Notes under the pieces: generated by a model | What the model saw: only the letters and a program-made list of their open reading frames with translations | Databases searched by the model: none | Told to the model about the DNA's origin: nothing | Position numbers and translations under genes: made by a program | Origin: Enterovibrio baiacu | GTDB lineage: Bacteria > Pseudomonadota > Gammaproteobacteria > Enterobacterales > Vibrionaceae | Length of the DNA: 64,000 nt | Reading direction: 5' to 3' | NCBI RefSeq assembly: GCF_004120195.1 | Contig: NZ_SCHN01000012.1 | Span: 1 to 64,000 of the forward strand | Shown here: positions 29,020 through 39,491 of the stretch, piece after piece | Numbering within the stretch: position 1 is the first letter of the stretch | How the letters are laid out: every line of letters begins with the position of its first letter

Positions 29020-32000
29020 AACCTTGTACTCCAGATTCTTGCGCTGCGGGCACATGTTCTAACACTGTCAGGAAGATGTCGTAGGCATCATCCAGCTCGA
29101 AGTTTTCGATAGCAGCGACAAAGGTTGCCAACAAAGGAGGCTCTACATAGCTTGCCATGGCGGGCACCAATTCCTTGTAAAGCACATCGTCAAACTGGCC
29201 TTCCGCCAGCTTAGACACAAACTCTTCGGTCTTCTTGTTAAACGTTGCAGGCGCCATGGGAGTGGCTTCCGCATCATTCATCTCTTCTCTGCGCACACCG
29301 AGGTAGGCCAACACATTGTCGAACGATACAGATAAACAGTCGTTCAATGATTCCAACTGGTGACCAAGCTCAGACACATCGCCGTCTTGCAGCGCGGCGA
29401 GCAGTTTCCTCATGTCATGGGGAAGCTTTTCAAAGCCAATGCACTCAGCCGCGTCAATGGCCGTTTTGAAGTAGTCCTCAAGGCTATCAGGCTGTTCCTG
29501 CACCATGCGTTTGACCACGACGGGCATGTCGAGGTAGTTGAGACGAAACTCTCTCACGATGCTGAGAAGAATGTCTGACGTCGGCCATTGCTGGAACGCC
29601 CATGATTCATTGAAATAGACCTTCTCTTCTTGGGTGACGGGTTGGGTCAATACAGTGACATTGCTGCTCTCATCAATGCCCATGCAACGTTTCAGCACAT
29701 CAAATACCGCTTCGCACTCAAACGGTTTATTGATCACGTCATCAAATCCGCGCCCTTGCCATTCATCGGTGGAAGTTGAGTCGACAGCCAGTTTCATGGC
29801 AATCACCCGAACAGGTTCTTTGCGCGAGTCACCCGCCCACTCACGCAGCGTTCTTGGTGAAGGGTATACCTCTTCCGACACATAAGCGTCCATCAGCACC
29901 ACATCGACTTGCTGCGTGCGAATTAAATCTTCGGCGGCATCCATGTCCGTGAAGGTCAGGACTTTCACCCCTTGGCGTAGCAGCATGTCGCGAAGTTCTT
30001 GCTGATTGCGCTGTACATCATCAATCACCAACACCTCAAGCGGCGGCAAGGCATAATGCTGCACCGTGTCTCTGTCGATAGATTTTGCGCCGTGCTGTAC
30101 GGCAATCAGCGGTAAATCGGCGTACACCACCGAACTTTGAATGGACTCACCATCAAACCATAAATTCCCTCGCATCAATTCGATGAGCTGGGTAATCAAG
30201 GTGGCAGAGAGGGTTTGCCCGGTGTGGACGCTTTTCTTTCCCAGAATGTCATTCGGTTGCACCGCATAGCTGGCAACCGCAAACCGCACCATGTCGTTCA
30301 TGGGAAGAACATGCAAAGACACATTGCCGTTTTCGGTATTGGTCAACGCACTGCGCATCATGTTCTGTAGTAACTGCTTAATACGGCGAGAGTCTCCCAC
30401 ATAGCTATCAAGCAGCGCGTCGCTGTAATGGAGGCTGACGTGAAGTTCACGCGCTTGCACGGTCTCACGGGCGATGAATTCGATCTGTCGGCAAAGCTGA
30501 ACCAGTGAGAACTCACCCACGTCGAGCGGTAAGGATTGGCTTTCGAGTTTGGAGGTATCAAGAATGTCATTGATAAGTTTCATCAGGCTATTGCCCGACT
30601 CTTTAATGACCTCAAGGTGATGTCGGTGAATCGGATCTTTTTCCGCATCAATGAGGATGTCTGCCAACCCCAAAATCGAGTTCATGGGCGAGCGGAATTC
30701 GTAGCTCATGTTGGCGAGGAAGGAGGCTTTCGATTGCGAGGCCTTCTCGGCCAATCGTACCTTCTCTTCCACGTCTTCCTCGGCTTGACGCTTATCGGTG
30801 ATATCAACAATGACACCATCAATCCAGGTGCTGCCATCCTCTGCGCGATAACTCAGCCCAATTTCCCAAAACCATTTTTCCTCATCGCCACGGGTCGAAA
30901 AGCGGTATTCACAGTCGTATTTTCCATTACGACGGGACACGTTTTCGCGCACTTTTCGGTAGTTCGCCGCGTCGGCTGGATGAATACGATCAACGAAATG
31001 CGAGACCCCATTTTCTCCGGTGAGCACGGACGCACTGTATCCAGTGATCGATTTCGCCGCGTCACTGATGTACACCATATGCCGCGTGCCGCCTGTCATT
31101 TCACGAAATGCCATACAGGGCAGATTGGCGATCAAAGAGCGGTATTGTTTGGCATTTTCTCGCAGCGCCCATGCGAGATGACGCTGTTCAGAAATGTCTG
31201 AAATCACCGCGACAAAACTGTTGTCCGCAGCACCTTGGTGAAAGCCAATGGCCAACCGGATCGGGAACGATGTGCCATCTTTTCGTTTAGCCATGACCTC
31301 ACGGGTTGACCCCACCACGTCCGATGAACGGCGCTCAATGAAGTTGTGGATATACATGTCATGGCGATGTTGATGTTCATCAGTCACCAAAATGCGCACG
31401 TTCTTACCGATGGCTTCAGATGCCAGCCAACCGAAAATACGCTCAGCCGACGCGTTAAAAAAGGTGATGTGCCCTTTGCTATCAATCGCGACGATGGCAT
31501 CGGTGATGGTGTTCATCACACGATCCAATTCTTCGTCTTTCACAGAAAGGTGCTTGACGCGCGCCTTGAGCATAAACAGCGCGTTGGCGATCTGGCTAAA
31601 AATGGCAATAAACACAAAGCCGAAGATCAACATCATCAACGCATCACGACGATCAAAGGGGGCGCTTTCAACCCGAACGGGTTGCCCTGACAACGTCAGG
31701 GTGTCGCGCATGATCAAAGCGACCGTCAGAGAAGCCACTGTCAGGGTGGCGCCGCTGAGCAACGCACTGCTCATGTCTCGGTTCCACTTTGCTTGTTTAT
31801 GGCGACCAAAGCGCTGCCACAGCGCTGTACCTACCAGCAGTGAGCAAATGCCGAGCGCCATGGTGAACATCGACATATCAAACTGAGCAATCGACACGCC
31901 GTTAATGGCGGCAAAGCCAAAGGTGTGCTGGATCATCACCGCAAGAGAGATCAGCCCGGTGGCCATGAGTATTTTAATCGGAGGGTTGGATTTGTACGCA

Positions 32001-32347
32001 ATCAATCGAAACGCATACAGGCAAAGTAAAAACGTAATCACCGGCGGGAACAACAAGAAGGCAGGCACAAACCCAAGATCTTGATAAACCGACACGGACA
32101 GGACATTCACCACCTGCATCACCCAAAGCGAGAAGGCGAGCGTCAGGGCGTTTACCGGCAATGGCGTAAACTGCCAGACAGGCTGCCGCCTCGCTTGCAA
32201 TGGGCGATACAGAAAGGCCAGCGCGGCTACAACGAATGATGCACCACCTGCAAGCAGCAACATCCATGGATCGGTATACCCTTCCAGCAGAGGCTGGTCT
32301 GTCACTGGCGGCAGAAAAAAGAGAGTCAGTGATTCGATTATCGACAT
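29009..32347 (-). CDS. Hybrid sensor protein with MHYT-like, PAS, HisKA-like and receiver domains
   Basis: 1112 residues from the ATG at 32347. Seven predicted membrane helices (about residues 27-258, MHYT-like, with IQHTFGFAA resembling the MHYT motif). PAS near 275-395 and 400-520. HisKA-like helix at 537-600, but the H-box reads NMSYEFRSPMN, so Tyr549 replaces the phosphoacceptor His. The ATPase region (610-745) has a weak N-box and no recognisable G-boxes. Receiver 771-890 keeps Asp776, Asp777, Asp820 and Lys874. A C-terminal HPt-like helical region (930-1020) lacks its histidine. Likely a pseudokinase acting by binding. Confidence 0.87.
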   Translation of the reverse strand: MSIIESLTLFFLPPVTDQPLLEGYTDPWMLLLAGGASFVVAALAFLYRPLQARRQPVWQFTPLPVNALTLAFSLWVMQVVNVLSVSVYQDLGFVPAFLLFPPVITFLLCLYAFRLIAYKSNPPIKILMATGLISLAVMIQHTFGFAAINGVSIAQFDMSMFTMALGICSLLVGTALWQRFGRHKQAKWNRDMSSALLSGATLTVASLTVALIMRDTLTLSGQPVRVESAPFDRRDALMMLIFGFVFIAIFSQIANALFMLKARVKHLSVKDEELDRVMNTITDAIVAIDSKGHITFFNASAERIFGWLASEAIGKNVRILVTDEHQHRHDMYIHNFIERRSSDVVGSTREVMAKRKDGTSFPIRLAIGFHQGAADNSFVAVISDISEQRHLAWALRENAKQYRSLIANLPCMAFREMTGGTRHMVYISDAAKSITGYSASVLTGENGVSHFVDRIHPADAANYRKVRENVSRRNGKYDCEYRFSTRGDEEKWFWEIGLSYRAEDGSTWIDGVIVDITDKRQAEEDVEEKVRLAEKASQSKASFLANMSYEFRSPMNSILGLADILIDAEKDPIHRHHLEVIKESGNSLMKLINDILDTSKLESQSLPLDVGEFSLVQLCRQIEFIARETVQARELHVSLHYSDALLDSYVGDSRRIKQLLQNMMRSALTNTENGNVSLHVLPMNDMVRFAVASYAVQPNDILGKKSVHTGQTLSATLITQLIELMRGNLWFDGESIQSSVVYADLPLIAVQHGAKSIDRDTVQHYALPPLEVLVIDDVQRNQQELRDMLLRQGVKVLTFTDMDAAEDLIRTQQVDVVLMDAYVSEEVYPSPRTLREWAGDSRKEPVRVIAMKLAVDSTSTDEWQGRGFDDVINKPFECEAVFDVLKRCMGIDESSNVTVLTQPVTQEEKVYFNESWAFQQWPTSDILLSIVREFRLNYLDMPVVVKRMVQEQPDSLEDYFKTAIDAAECIGFEKLPHDMRKLLAALQDGDVSELGHQLESLNDCLSVSFDNVLAYLGVRREEMNDAEATPMAPATFNKKTEEFVSKLAEGQFDDVLYKELVPAMASYVEPPLLATFVAAIENFELDDAYDIFLTVLEHVPAAQESGVQGYGI

Positions 32348-32477
32348 GCGTTTTACCGAGTTTGCGCCTAATACATTGAGCAAGCACACAAATGATTATT
32401 TTTGAGAAAAATAAACAACTTTCGAGACATCTTTTAAGCTTAGTCAAGATTTGGCAGGTAACCCATTAAAACGAAGG

Positions 32478-32507
32478 TAAAAAAAAGGGCTCCCGAGGGA
32501 GCCCATT
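32478..32507 (-). terminator. Intrinsic terminator downstream of the secreted nuclease gene
   Basis: On the minus strand GGGCTCC-CTCG-GGAGCCC is followed by nine T. It lies 17 bases after the nuclease stop, separating it from the sensor gene. Confidence 0.93.
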
Positions 32508-32523
32508 TCAATGGTGTTTTACG

Positions 32524-35340
32524 TTATTTTATTTTGCACTGAAACCCACGGAACACCGCGACGGTTTTCTCATCAATCACCGTATCACCACACGGAATAT
32601 CAATGAATCCCCACAGACGAACACTCAGCGACACGGTGTCGCCGTATGCCACGCCCATGTCTTGCAGGAATGGGCTGTCTTGTGTGTATTTGCGGTTTTT
32701 CTTCCCGCGTAACCATGGACGGTCGCTATCAACGCTTCCATTGATGGCAGGCTGCACCCAGAACACGCTCTTGTTTTTAAAGCGCAGTTTGAACATCTCT
32801 GCCGCTTCTTCGTAATTCAAACTGATGATCACAGGGTCGTGGTCTGACGAAGAGTATGGATTGGTGGATTTCACCAGATCACCCGTAAAGCGGCCTGAGT
32901 ACTGGAACAAGGTGCTTTCAACCGCATTGATGTGCCAGTCTTCTACACCGGTTAGCTTGCTTACCACGCCTTGGTTACCGACTGCGTGGTCAAGGCTACC
33001 CAACTCACCATCAAAGGTGTATGAGAAGGCGTCATCGCCCAAGAACGATGTTGCAAGGTTCACGTAGCCAAAGCCATTACCCACTTCACGCGCAGTCTCA
33101 TCCAACGTCACACCAGCAATTGAAGTGCCTGCCGCTGTTACAATCTTACGTTCTGCAGATGCAGCGTCGTAATCCGTCATGACACGCATTGGGTCTTCTT
33201 GGCCATACGCATTGAAATCACCCAGCGCGATAATGTCGCCATCGATGTCAGCCAATGCATTGCCTAGCGTTTCTGCAGCAGAAACACGGAACTCGTTACA
33301 ACGGCCTTGAAGGTCGGCCGGATCATCATCGAATTCACCGGCAATCCAATCTTCGTAGCAACCTGAGCCTTTCGATTTGAAGTGGCTGACCGCGATAGAC
33401 AATGTTTGCTCATCCACCACGTTAAAGGTTTGTACTAAGCTATCGCGCTGGAATTTATCCAGTTGGCGTGTTTCGCCCTCAGGGCTATCACCCGAGATGT
33501 GTTGCTCTGGCATGCGCACAACCACTGCATTACCCGATGGAGACACCACCGCAGCACGGTAAATCAACGCCACTTGAATCGCATCGCTCCCTAAGAAAGC
33601 ACCTTGATTGAGGTCTTCAACCGCGGGGGTCACATAGGTGTAGTGGTCTGCTTCGTCCGCAAAGCGCGTGTTCAGCTCGGTCACCAAATCCGCCAATGCC
33701 CCGTTGTCACCAAAACCGTTGTTCTCGATTTCCATCAAGCCGACGATGTCAGCATCCATGGCTTCCAGCGCGTTCACGATTTTCGCGCGTTGCAGTTCAA
33801 ACTCGACCGCGTCTTTGGTGCCACGGTTACAACCGCGCGATGCATCCGCATCTGCTTGGTCATCACAGGTGACATTCAAATCACCGCCCACAGCACTCGC
33901 ACTGGTGAAATAGTTAAGCACATTGAAACTTGCGACTTTAAGGTTGGTGTCAGCGAACTCTTCAGGAGCAGCTGTTCGATCCTCCTCACGCACAAAATCA
34001 CCCGCCGTGATTTCATTGGTTGCCACCAAGCGGTATTTGCTGAAGCTATACCCCATCACACCTTCAAGGTTGGTGACGACATCGCCAATGCGAATATACC
34101 CTTGGTCTGCATCCAGCCCAGGGAAGTACGGCACGACGCCATTTGGCGCGTTGGTGTCTGTTTCAATGTAAAGCTGGTTTTGTGCATTTTCAGCTGCCAG
34201 CGCTGCGGCTTCTGCAGAGCCTGCCACGTAAAGCTGTGTTGGCTTGACCAGTGGAGCTTCATGCGACAACACCATGTTGTTTCGGAACGCATCAAAGTCA
34301 AAACCAAAGTTACGCGTGACCACCATGTCACTGCTTTGAGTGAGGCGCACTTTCATGCCTTCATAACGCTCAAGGGCGTCTTCAAGCACTTCGTCTTCTC
34401 CCACTTCAATGTCTGTCGCCGCCAGCTCGCCAACGGTATCAATCACTTCCCATTGATCGCCCTGCGCATCTAGCTCTGTCAGGTTGAAGAACTCTTTAAC
34501 CTTACCGCCCGCACACACTTGCATGCCCGGCTCAATCCCCGTCGGCTCGCTGCCGGTGAAGATGTACAAACCGTCAGAGGTTGATGGGTCCCCATCGCCA
34601 TTCGCGTCTTGCAGCCAAAAGCCTTTGTACAAATCGGTAGTGACTGCGGTGACGACACCGCTGACATAGTACGTGTCTTCGCTTTCAAAGCTGCCGTCTG
34701 GTACCAACGGGCTCTTATCGCCGCTGCCCTGAACAGCATAAATTGGCGTCAGCGTTTGGTCTTCACACGTGAAGGCATTCCCGCCTCCACCGCCGCCATC
34801 GCACGCATCGAGGCCGCTACAGCCCAAACCATCAAACGTATCGCGGTCAAAAGATTGCCATTCAGCAGACACATCGAACGTCGCGGTCAGGTCGGTTCGC
34901 CCCACGCTATCGGCTTGACGACGAAGGGTGACATCTTTGGCGTAGTTACTCCCTAACGCGAGCTCTCCAAGACTATCGATGACATTATCATTGCCATCCA
35001 CGAGCGCCACCACGTCGTTACCGTTAAAGTTAACCGACCCCGAGGTGATTTGACTGACGTCGGTGATGTCTGACGATGCATTGCTGTTGCCTATCACCAG
35101 AGAGTCTCCGGCAGCCAACGCACCACTCAAGGCAATGGTGGAACCGAAAGACGTGTTGTTATTGGACGCGATTTTTACGGCCCAATTGTCGAGAGACACA
35201 CTGTCACTGCCAAGGTTCGTGATTTCGACGGCTTTGTTGTTTGATGAACCTTCGACATATTCCGTAATCAGCACATCTGCACTTGCAGGAAGTGCAGCGC
35301 TTAACGCTAGAGCCAATGGACTCCATGTTGAAATCTTCAT
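32524..35340 (-). CDS. Secreted ExeM/Xds-like extracellular nuclease
   Basis: 938 residues with a signal peptide (MKISTWSPLALALSAALPASA, cleavage near 21). A lamin-tail-like domain (residues 22-170; VLITEYVEGSSNNKAVEITN) is followed by a Cys/Gly-rich linker and an OB-fold-like region (about 195-310). The endonuclease/exonuclease/phosphatase domain at 466-845 has FNVLNY, LMEIENN, LGDFNAYG and SSDHDPVI with the catalytic His834. The C-terminal 90 residues are unassigned; no GlyGly-CTERM anchor is seen. Resembles Vibrio cholerae Xds, which degrades extracellular DNA for phosphate or biofilm remodelling; orthology is inference. Confidence 0.9.
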   Translation of the reverse strand: MKISTWSPLALALSAALPASADVLITEYVEGSSNNKAVEITNLGSDSVSLDNWAVKIASNNNTSFGSTIALSGALAAGDSLVIGNSNASSDITDVSQITSGSVNFNGNDVVALVDGNDNVIDSLGELALGSNYAKDVTLRRQADSVGRTDLTATFDVSAEWQSFDRDTFDGLGCSGLDACDGGGGGGNAFTCEDQTLTPIYAVQGSGDKSPLVPDGSFESEDTYYVSGVVTAVTTDLYKGFWLQDANGDGDPSTSDGLYIFTGSEPTGIEPGMQVCAGGKVKEFFNLTELDAQGDQWEVIDTVGELAATDIEVGEDEVLEDALERYEGMKVRLTQSSDMVVTRNFGFDFDAFRNNMVLSHEAPLVKPTQLYVAGSAEAAALAAENAQNQLYIETDTNAPNGVVPYFPGLDADQGYIRIGDVVTNLEGVMGYSFSKYRLVATNEITAGDFVREEDRTAAPEEFADTNLKVASFNVLNYFTSASAVGGDLNVTCDDQADADASRGCNRGTKDAVEFELQRAKIVNALEAMDADIVGLMEIENNGFGDNGALADLVTELNTRFADEADHYTYVTPAVEDLNQGAFLGSDAIQVALIYRAAVVSPSGNAVVVRMPEQHISGDSPEGETRQLDKFQRDSLVQTFNVVDEQTLSIAVSHFKSKGSGCYEDWIAGEFDDDPADLQGRCNEFRVSAAETLGNALADIDGDIIALGDFNAYGQEDPMRVMTDYDAASAERKIVTAAGTSIAGVTLDETAREVGNGFGYVNLATSFLGDDAFSYTFDGELGSLDHAVGNQGVVSKLTGVEDWHINAVESTLFQYSGRFTGDLVKSTNPYSSSDHDPVIISLNYEEAAEMFKLRFKNKSVFWVQPAINGSVDSDRPWLRGKKNRKYTQDSPFLQDMGVAYGDTVSLSVRLWGFIDIPCGDTVIDEKTVAVFRGFQCKIK

Positions 35341-35540
35341 TTGCTGTCCTTATTTGCGTGTGAAGTCATAAACACAGCGAATATGTAACAGCAAGAGATG
35401 TCATTTAAGTGATGAACACCCCAAGTCCATGAATAGAGACAGGAGGTGTCTACTCATTTCTTGATGTTAATTCAGCATTCAACAGGAAGAGAAAGCGTCT
35501 TTTTGAAATATTACAGGTAGGTATCTCGAGGGATAATGAC

Positions 35541-35568
35541 AAAAAAAGCAGCGAAATCGCTGCTTTTT
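35541..35568 (-). terminator. Intrinsic terminator of the rpe-gph-trpS unit
   Basis: AAAAAGCAGCG-AAAT-CGCTGCTTTTT, 30 bases after the trpS stop. On the minus strand it ends in seven T. Confidence 0.93.
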
Positions 35569-35597
35569 GATTTGATTGGACGAGAACGCGTTCTGGC

Positions 35598-36614
35598 TTA
35601 TGGGCGAGTCACAAAGCCTACTGCTTCGTACACTTTCTTCAAGGTCACAGCGGCACGCTCAGAGGCTTTCTCGGCACCGGCTTTCATGACTTGATCCAAG
35701 TAAGCACGATCTTGACGGAATTCCGCATAACGCTGTTGAACGGGCTCAAGCATAGCAACAACGGCTTCTGCCGTGTCGGTTTTCAGGTGACCGTACATCT
35801 TGTCTGCGTAGTCTGCTTCAATCTCTGCAAACGTCTTGCCTGTCGCAACAGACATCAGGCCCATCAAGTTCGCCACACCCGGCTTGTTTTGAATATCAAA
35901 CAGAACACGTGGTGGCTCTTCTGAATCGGTCATCGCGCGTTTGATTTTCTTCGCGATGGATTTCGGGTCTTCAAGCAGACCAATCACGTTGTTGCGGTTA
36001 TCGTCAGACTTCGACATTTTCTTCGTCGGGTCCTGCAGGCTCATCACACGCGCACCCACTTGTGGGATGTACGGTTCTGGCACACTGAACACATCACCGT
36101 AGACATTGTTGAAACGGGTCGCGATATCACGTGCCAGCTCCAAGTGTTGCTTCTGGTCATTGCCCACCGGTACTTGGTTCGCTTGATACAGAAGAATGTC
36201 TGCAGCCATCAAGACTGGGTAGCCGAACAAGCCCGCATTAATGTTTTCTGCATGACGTGCTGACTTGTCTTTGAACTGGGTCATGCGGTTAAGCTCGCCC
36301 ATTTGCGTGTAACAGTTCAGCACCCAGCCCAATTGCGCATGCTCAGGCACGTGCGATTGAATGAACAAATTACTTTTCTCTGGCGTGACACCCACAGCCA
36401 AACATAGCGCTAGCGAGTCGAGCGTTGCCTCACGCAGTTTTTCCGCTTCCTGACGAACAGTGATCGCGTGCAAGTCTACGATGCAGTATTGGCAATCGAA
36501 GTCATCTTGCATTTGTTCCCACTGACGCAAAGCACCGATGTAGTTGCCGATACTGAGTTCACCTGAAGGTTGAACACCGCTAAGTACAATGGGTTTGGTC
36601 GTTGGGTTACTCAT
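35598..36614 (-). CDS. trpS: Tryptophanyl-tRNA synthetase
   Basis: Class I aminoacyl-tRNA synthetase, 338 residues. The HIGH-like motif is [13 protein letters not shown] and the KMSKS motif is KKMSKSDDN. The start [18 protein letters not shown] is preferred to an in-frame start 14 codons upstream; AGGAAC lies upstream. Last gene of the rpe-gph-trpS unit, as in E. coli. Confidence 0.97.
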   Translation of the reverse strand: MSNPTTKPIVLSGVQPSGELSIGNYIGALRQWEQMQDDFDCQYCIVDLHAITVRQEAEKLREATLDSLALCLAVGVTPEKSNLFIQSHVPEHAQLGWVLNCYTQMGELNRMTQFKDKSARHAENINAGLFGYPVLMAADILLYQANQVPVGNDQKQHLELARDIATRFNNVYGDVFSVPEPYIPQVGARVMSLQDPTKKMSKSDDNRNNVIGLLEDPKSIAKKIKRAMTDSEEPPRVLFDIQNKPGVANLMGLMSVATGKTFAEIEADYADKMYGHLKTDTAEAVVAMLEPVQQRYAEFRQDRAYLDQVMKAGAEKASERAAVTLKKVYEAVGFVTRP

Positions 36615-36693
36615 GTTCTTTCTGTTCCTGTCAGTAAAATCAGCCAGAGTGACCACACCCTGACTGTAAGCTCGAGAAAATCGAAGGTTTAAT

Positions 36694-37392
36694 TTACGCT
36701 GTTTTTTCGGTACTGAGAACCGTTAAAAGTTGGTCAAAGTGATCTGCCACGCTATCTGGCGCACTATCACTGATAGGCTCGCCGTAGTTGTAGCCATATG
36801 TCAGACCAAAAGACGCGATACCTGCATTCTTTGCGGCAAGAATATCGTTCTTCGAGTCACCAACCATCAGCATTTGATCAGCGGTTAGGCCGTGTTTGTC
36901 ACGCAATGAAAACAAACCTTCAGGATCCGGTTTGTTGGTTGGCAACGAATCACCACCAATCACGTCGGTGAAATAGTGTGCCAACCTCAAGTCAGCAAGG
37001 ATTTCTGGAACAAACTCATAAGGCTTGTTTGTCACAACACCTAACACGAAGCCAGCATCTTTAAGCGCTGCCAGGGTGGTTTTCACACCAGGGTAAACGA
37101 TGGTTTTGTCGTGGCCGTTGTTCGCATAATGGAAGTTAAAACGCTCACGTACTTGGCGGTAAAGCGATTCATCGATATCAGGACGAATCGTCACGCTTTG
37201 GCTAAGCGCGCGCTTGAGCATGATCTCTGCACCGTTACCAATCCAGTTACGCACTTCATCATCCGTGGCAGTGTGCAGATTGAAATCTGCCAGTGCCATA
37301 CGAATGCCTTCCGCCAGATCAGGCACGCTATCAACCAGCGTTCCGTCTAAATCGAATGCGATGTATTTGATGTTTTCAAATCTTGCCGTCAC
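36694..37392 (-). CDS. gph: Phosphoglycolate phosphatase
   Basis: HAD-superfamily hydrolase that dephosphorylates 2-phosphoglycolate from DNA repair; 232 residues. Motif I is [11 protein letters not shown], motif II VVTNKP and motif [17 protein letters not shown]. Starts 3 bases after rpe, so translationally coupled. Confidence 0.95.
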   Translation of the reverse strand: MTARFENIKYIAFDLDGTLVDSVPDLAEGIRMALADFNLHTATDDEVRNWIGNGAEIMLKRALSQSVTIRPDIDESLYRQVRERFNFHYANNGHDKTIVYPGVKTTLAALKDAGFVLGVVTNKPYEFVPEILADLRLAHYFTDVIGGDSLPTNKPDPEGLFSLRDKHGLTADQMLMVGDSKNDILAAKNAGIASFGLTYGYNYGEPISDSAPDSVADHFDQLLTVLSTEKTA

Positions 37393-37395
37393 GAA

Positions 37396-38070
37396 TTATT
37401 GTCCTACTTTGCTCAGTTCTGCGCGCATTTCATCAACCACGGCTTTGTAGTCTGGTTGACCGAAGATGGCGGAGCCTGCCACAAACATATCAGCGCCCGC
37501 TTCTGCGATTTCGCGAATGTTGTCGACTTTCACACCGCCATCAATTTCAAGGCGGATATCACGGCCGCTTGCATCAATACGACGGCGCACTTCGCGCAGT
37601 TTATTTAATGTTTCAGGAATAAAGGATTGGCCGCCGAAACCCGGGTTCACCGACATCAATAGCACCATGTCGATTTTGTCCATGATGTGGTCAAGGTGGT
37701 GCAGCGGCGTTGCAGGGTTAAAGACCACACCGGCTTTACAGCCATGCTCTTTGATCAACTGCAAGGTACGGTCAACATGGTCACTAGCTTCAACATGGAA
37801 AGTGATCATGCTAGCACCCGCTTTTGCAAAGTCAGGGATAATGCGATCAACCGGTTTCACCATCAAATGCACGTCGATTGGCGCCGTGATGCCGTAATCG
37901 CGAAGCGCTTTACAGATAGGTGCACCGAATGTCAGGTTCGGCACATAATGGTTATCCATAACGTCGAAGTGAACAACGTCAGCACCTGCTGCCAATACTT
38001 TTTCGACATCTTCACCTAAACGCGCAAAATCCGCCGAAAGGATCGACGGTGCAATAAGAAAATCCTTCAT
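37396..38070 (-). CDS. rpe: Ribulose-phosphate 3-epimerase
   Basis: TIM-barrel epimerase of the pentose phosphate pathway, 224 residues. [14 protein letters not shown] at the N-terminus, metal ligands in [36 protein letters not shown] and EIDGGV. First gene of the rpe-gph-trpS unit; the order after dam differs from E. coli only by the DUF2970 gene. Confidence 0.97.
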   Translation of the reverse strand: MKDFLIAPSILSADFARLGEDVEKVLAAGADVVHFDVMDNHYVPNLTFGAPICKALRDYGITAPIDVHLMVKPVDRIIPDFAKAGASMITFHVEASDHVDRTLQLIKEHGCKAGVVFNPATPLHHLDHIMDKIDMVLLMSVNPGFGGQSFIPETLNKLREVRRRIDASGRDIRLEIDGGVKVDNIREIAEAGADMFVAGSAIFGQPDYKAVVDEMRAELSKVGQ

Positions 38071-38321
38071 CCTGTAGCCTCACTCATACCAATTACCTTA
38101 AGTCTCTGTGTACGGTTCGCAAAAACCTAGGGTAATGGGTAGCGCGTTAATCGTATTCGGGGTTGCAGCAAAGTCGGCGCAATTCTACCCGATTGAACGT
38201 CGTCTGTCTTATCAGATGCGTTGATAGATAGCATTAGCAAACAGTTTTACCAATGGCACACAGGGGAAGCGAGTTTGTCAGCTAAGCTGGTGGAATAGCG
38301 ATAAAACAAGAAGAAGAGAAA

Positions 38322-38534
38322 ATGCCGGAGACAGACAATAAGAAAGAAGATGTTGGCTTTATCGATATTGTGAAGAGTGTGTTTGCGGCAATGTTTGGGG
38401 TGCAATCAGACAAGAACCGACAACGGGACTTTAAGCAATCAAGCATGGTGCCTTACATCGTTGTCGGTGTGGTGTTTGTGGTGCTTTTTGTACTTGGACT
38501 CATGGCTATCGTGTCAGTGGTGATATCAGCATAA
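38322..38534 (+). CDS. DUF2970 family small membrane protein
   Basis: 70 residues, one transmembrane helix near residues 43-68 (VPYIVVGVVFVVLFVLGLMA), with a charged N-terminal half containing IVKSVFAAMFGVQSDKNRQRDF. Matches the DUF2970 pattern. Function unknown. Lies alone on the plus strand between rpe and dam, with its stop 19 bases from the dam stop; the 250 bases upstream show no other feature. Confidence 0.85.
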   Translation: MPETDNKKEDVGFIDIVKSVFAAMFGVQSDKNRQRDFKQSSMVPYIVVGVVFVVLFVLGLMAIVSVVISA

Positions 38535-38553
38535 ACACCCACACTTCGCGTAT

Positions 38554-39387
38554 TTATGGCAATTCAGGACTGTCGCCACTGAACAGCGCTAACAGCTCAT
38601 CAACCTTGTTACGCCCACCCGCATTTCGGCTGATCGTGCGCTTTACGCGTACCACATTCAGCACCGCACCATGATAGAGACTACGCGTAAGCTGCGTGTC
38701 ATGGTTAGACACCAGCACAGGGACATTCTTTTCCATGGCCGCTTTGCGCGCAATTTCACCCAACAACGCTTGATCATCCAAACTAAAACCGCCACTTGCG
38801 TAAGTGGTGAAATTCGCGGTGGTTGAAAGCGGAGCATACGGTGGATCGCAGTAAATCACGCTACCACGACGCGCCGCTTTAAAGCTCTGCTGATAACTCT
38901 CACACACAAACGTCGCTTTCTTGGCTTTCTCTGAGAAGTACTCAAGTTCCGCTTCAGGGAAGTAAGGCTTTTTGTACGAGCCAAACGGCACGTTAAAGCC
39001 ACCTTTCTTGTTGTAACGACACAGGCCATTGAATCCATGGCGGTTCATGTAAAGAAAATACAGTGAACGCAGGTATGGATCGGTCGTGGCGTTAAACTCT
39101 TCGCGGATGGCAAGAAAAGCAGGTTTTTGATTGTACTCTGGCGTAAACAGTTTTCGCGCGTCGTCGATATAACGTTCCGGCGATTGCTTAACGAGGTTGT
39201 AGAGATTAATCAAATCTGGGTTGATGTCAGCCAGTCGATACTGCTCGTAGTCTGTATTCAAAAATACAGACCCGGCCCCAACAAAGGGTTCGATCAGCTT
39301 TTTACCTTCCGGCAGGTGCTTGCGGATGTCTTCAACCAGAGAGTATTTCCCTCCGGCCCACTTCAGAAAGGCGCGATGCTTTTTCAT
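38554..39387 (-). CDS. dam: DNA adenine methylase
   Basis: GATC adenine N6-methyltransferase of the D12 class, 277 residues. N-terminal FLKWAGGKYSLVEDI and EPFVGAGSVFLNT for AdoMet binding; catalytic DPPY at 181-184. Used in mismatch repair and replication control; the damX-dam neighbourhood is standard in this group. Confidence 0.96.
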   Translation of the reverse strand: MKKHRAFLKWAGGKYSLVEDIRKHLPEGKKLIEPFVGAGSVFLNTDYEQYRLADINPDLINLYNLVKQSPERYIDDARKLFTPEYNQKPAFLAIREEFNATTDPYLRSLYFLYMNRHGFNGLCRYNKKGGFNVPFGSYKKPYFPEAELEYFSEKAKKATFVCESYQQSFKAARRGSVIYCDPPYAPLSTTANFTTYASGGFSLDDQALLGEIARKAAMEKNVPVLVSNHDTQLTRSLYHGAVLNVVRVKRTISRNAGGRNKVDELLALFSGDSPELP

Positions 39388-39491
39388 TAATGTGTATCCA
39401 CTACCACTGCTGCTTGAAAGGGGGCGGATTGTATCTCATTTTTAGCCATCAATCAGCGTAAATTCACGCCCCGATCAAAGTGAAGGTAAGG

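Noticed and set aside
30536-31201. 221-codon open frame on the plus strand inside the sensor gene
   Set aside because: Antisense to conserved PAS and HisKA-like coding sequence; no ribosome site or family resemblance. Shadow of the real gene.
33604-34473. 289-codon open frame on the plus strand inside the nuclease gene
   Set aside because: Antisense to the catalytic domain, which shows clear protein motifs on the other strand; no independent support.
35341-35540. Possible Pho box or CRP site upstream of the nuclease gene
   Set aside because: TGTCAT occurs once and GTGTGA-N6-AAACA has only one good half; neither reaches a credible two-half site.
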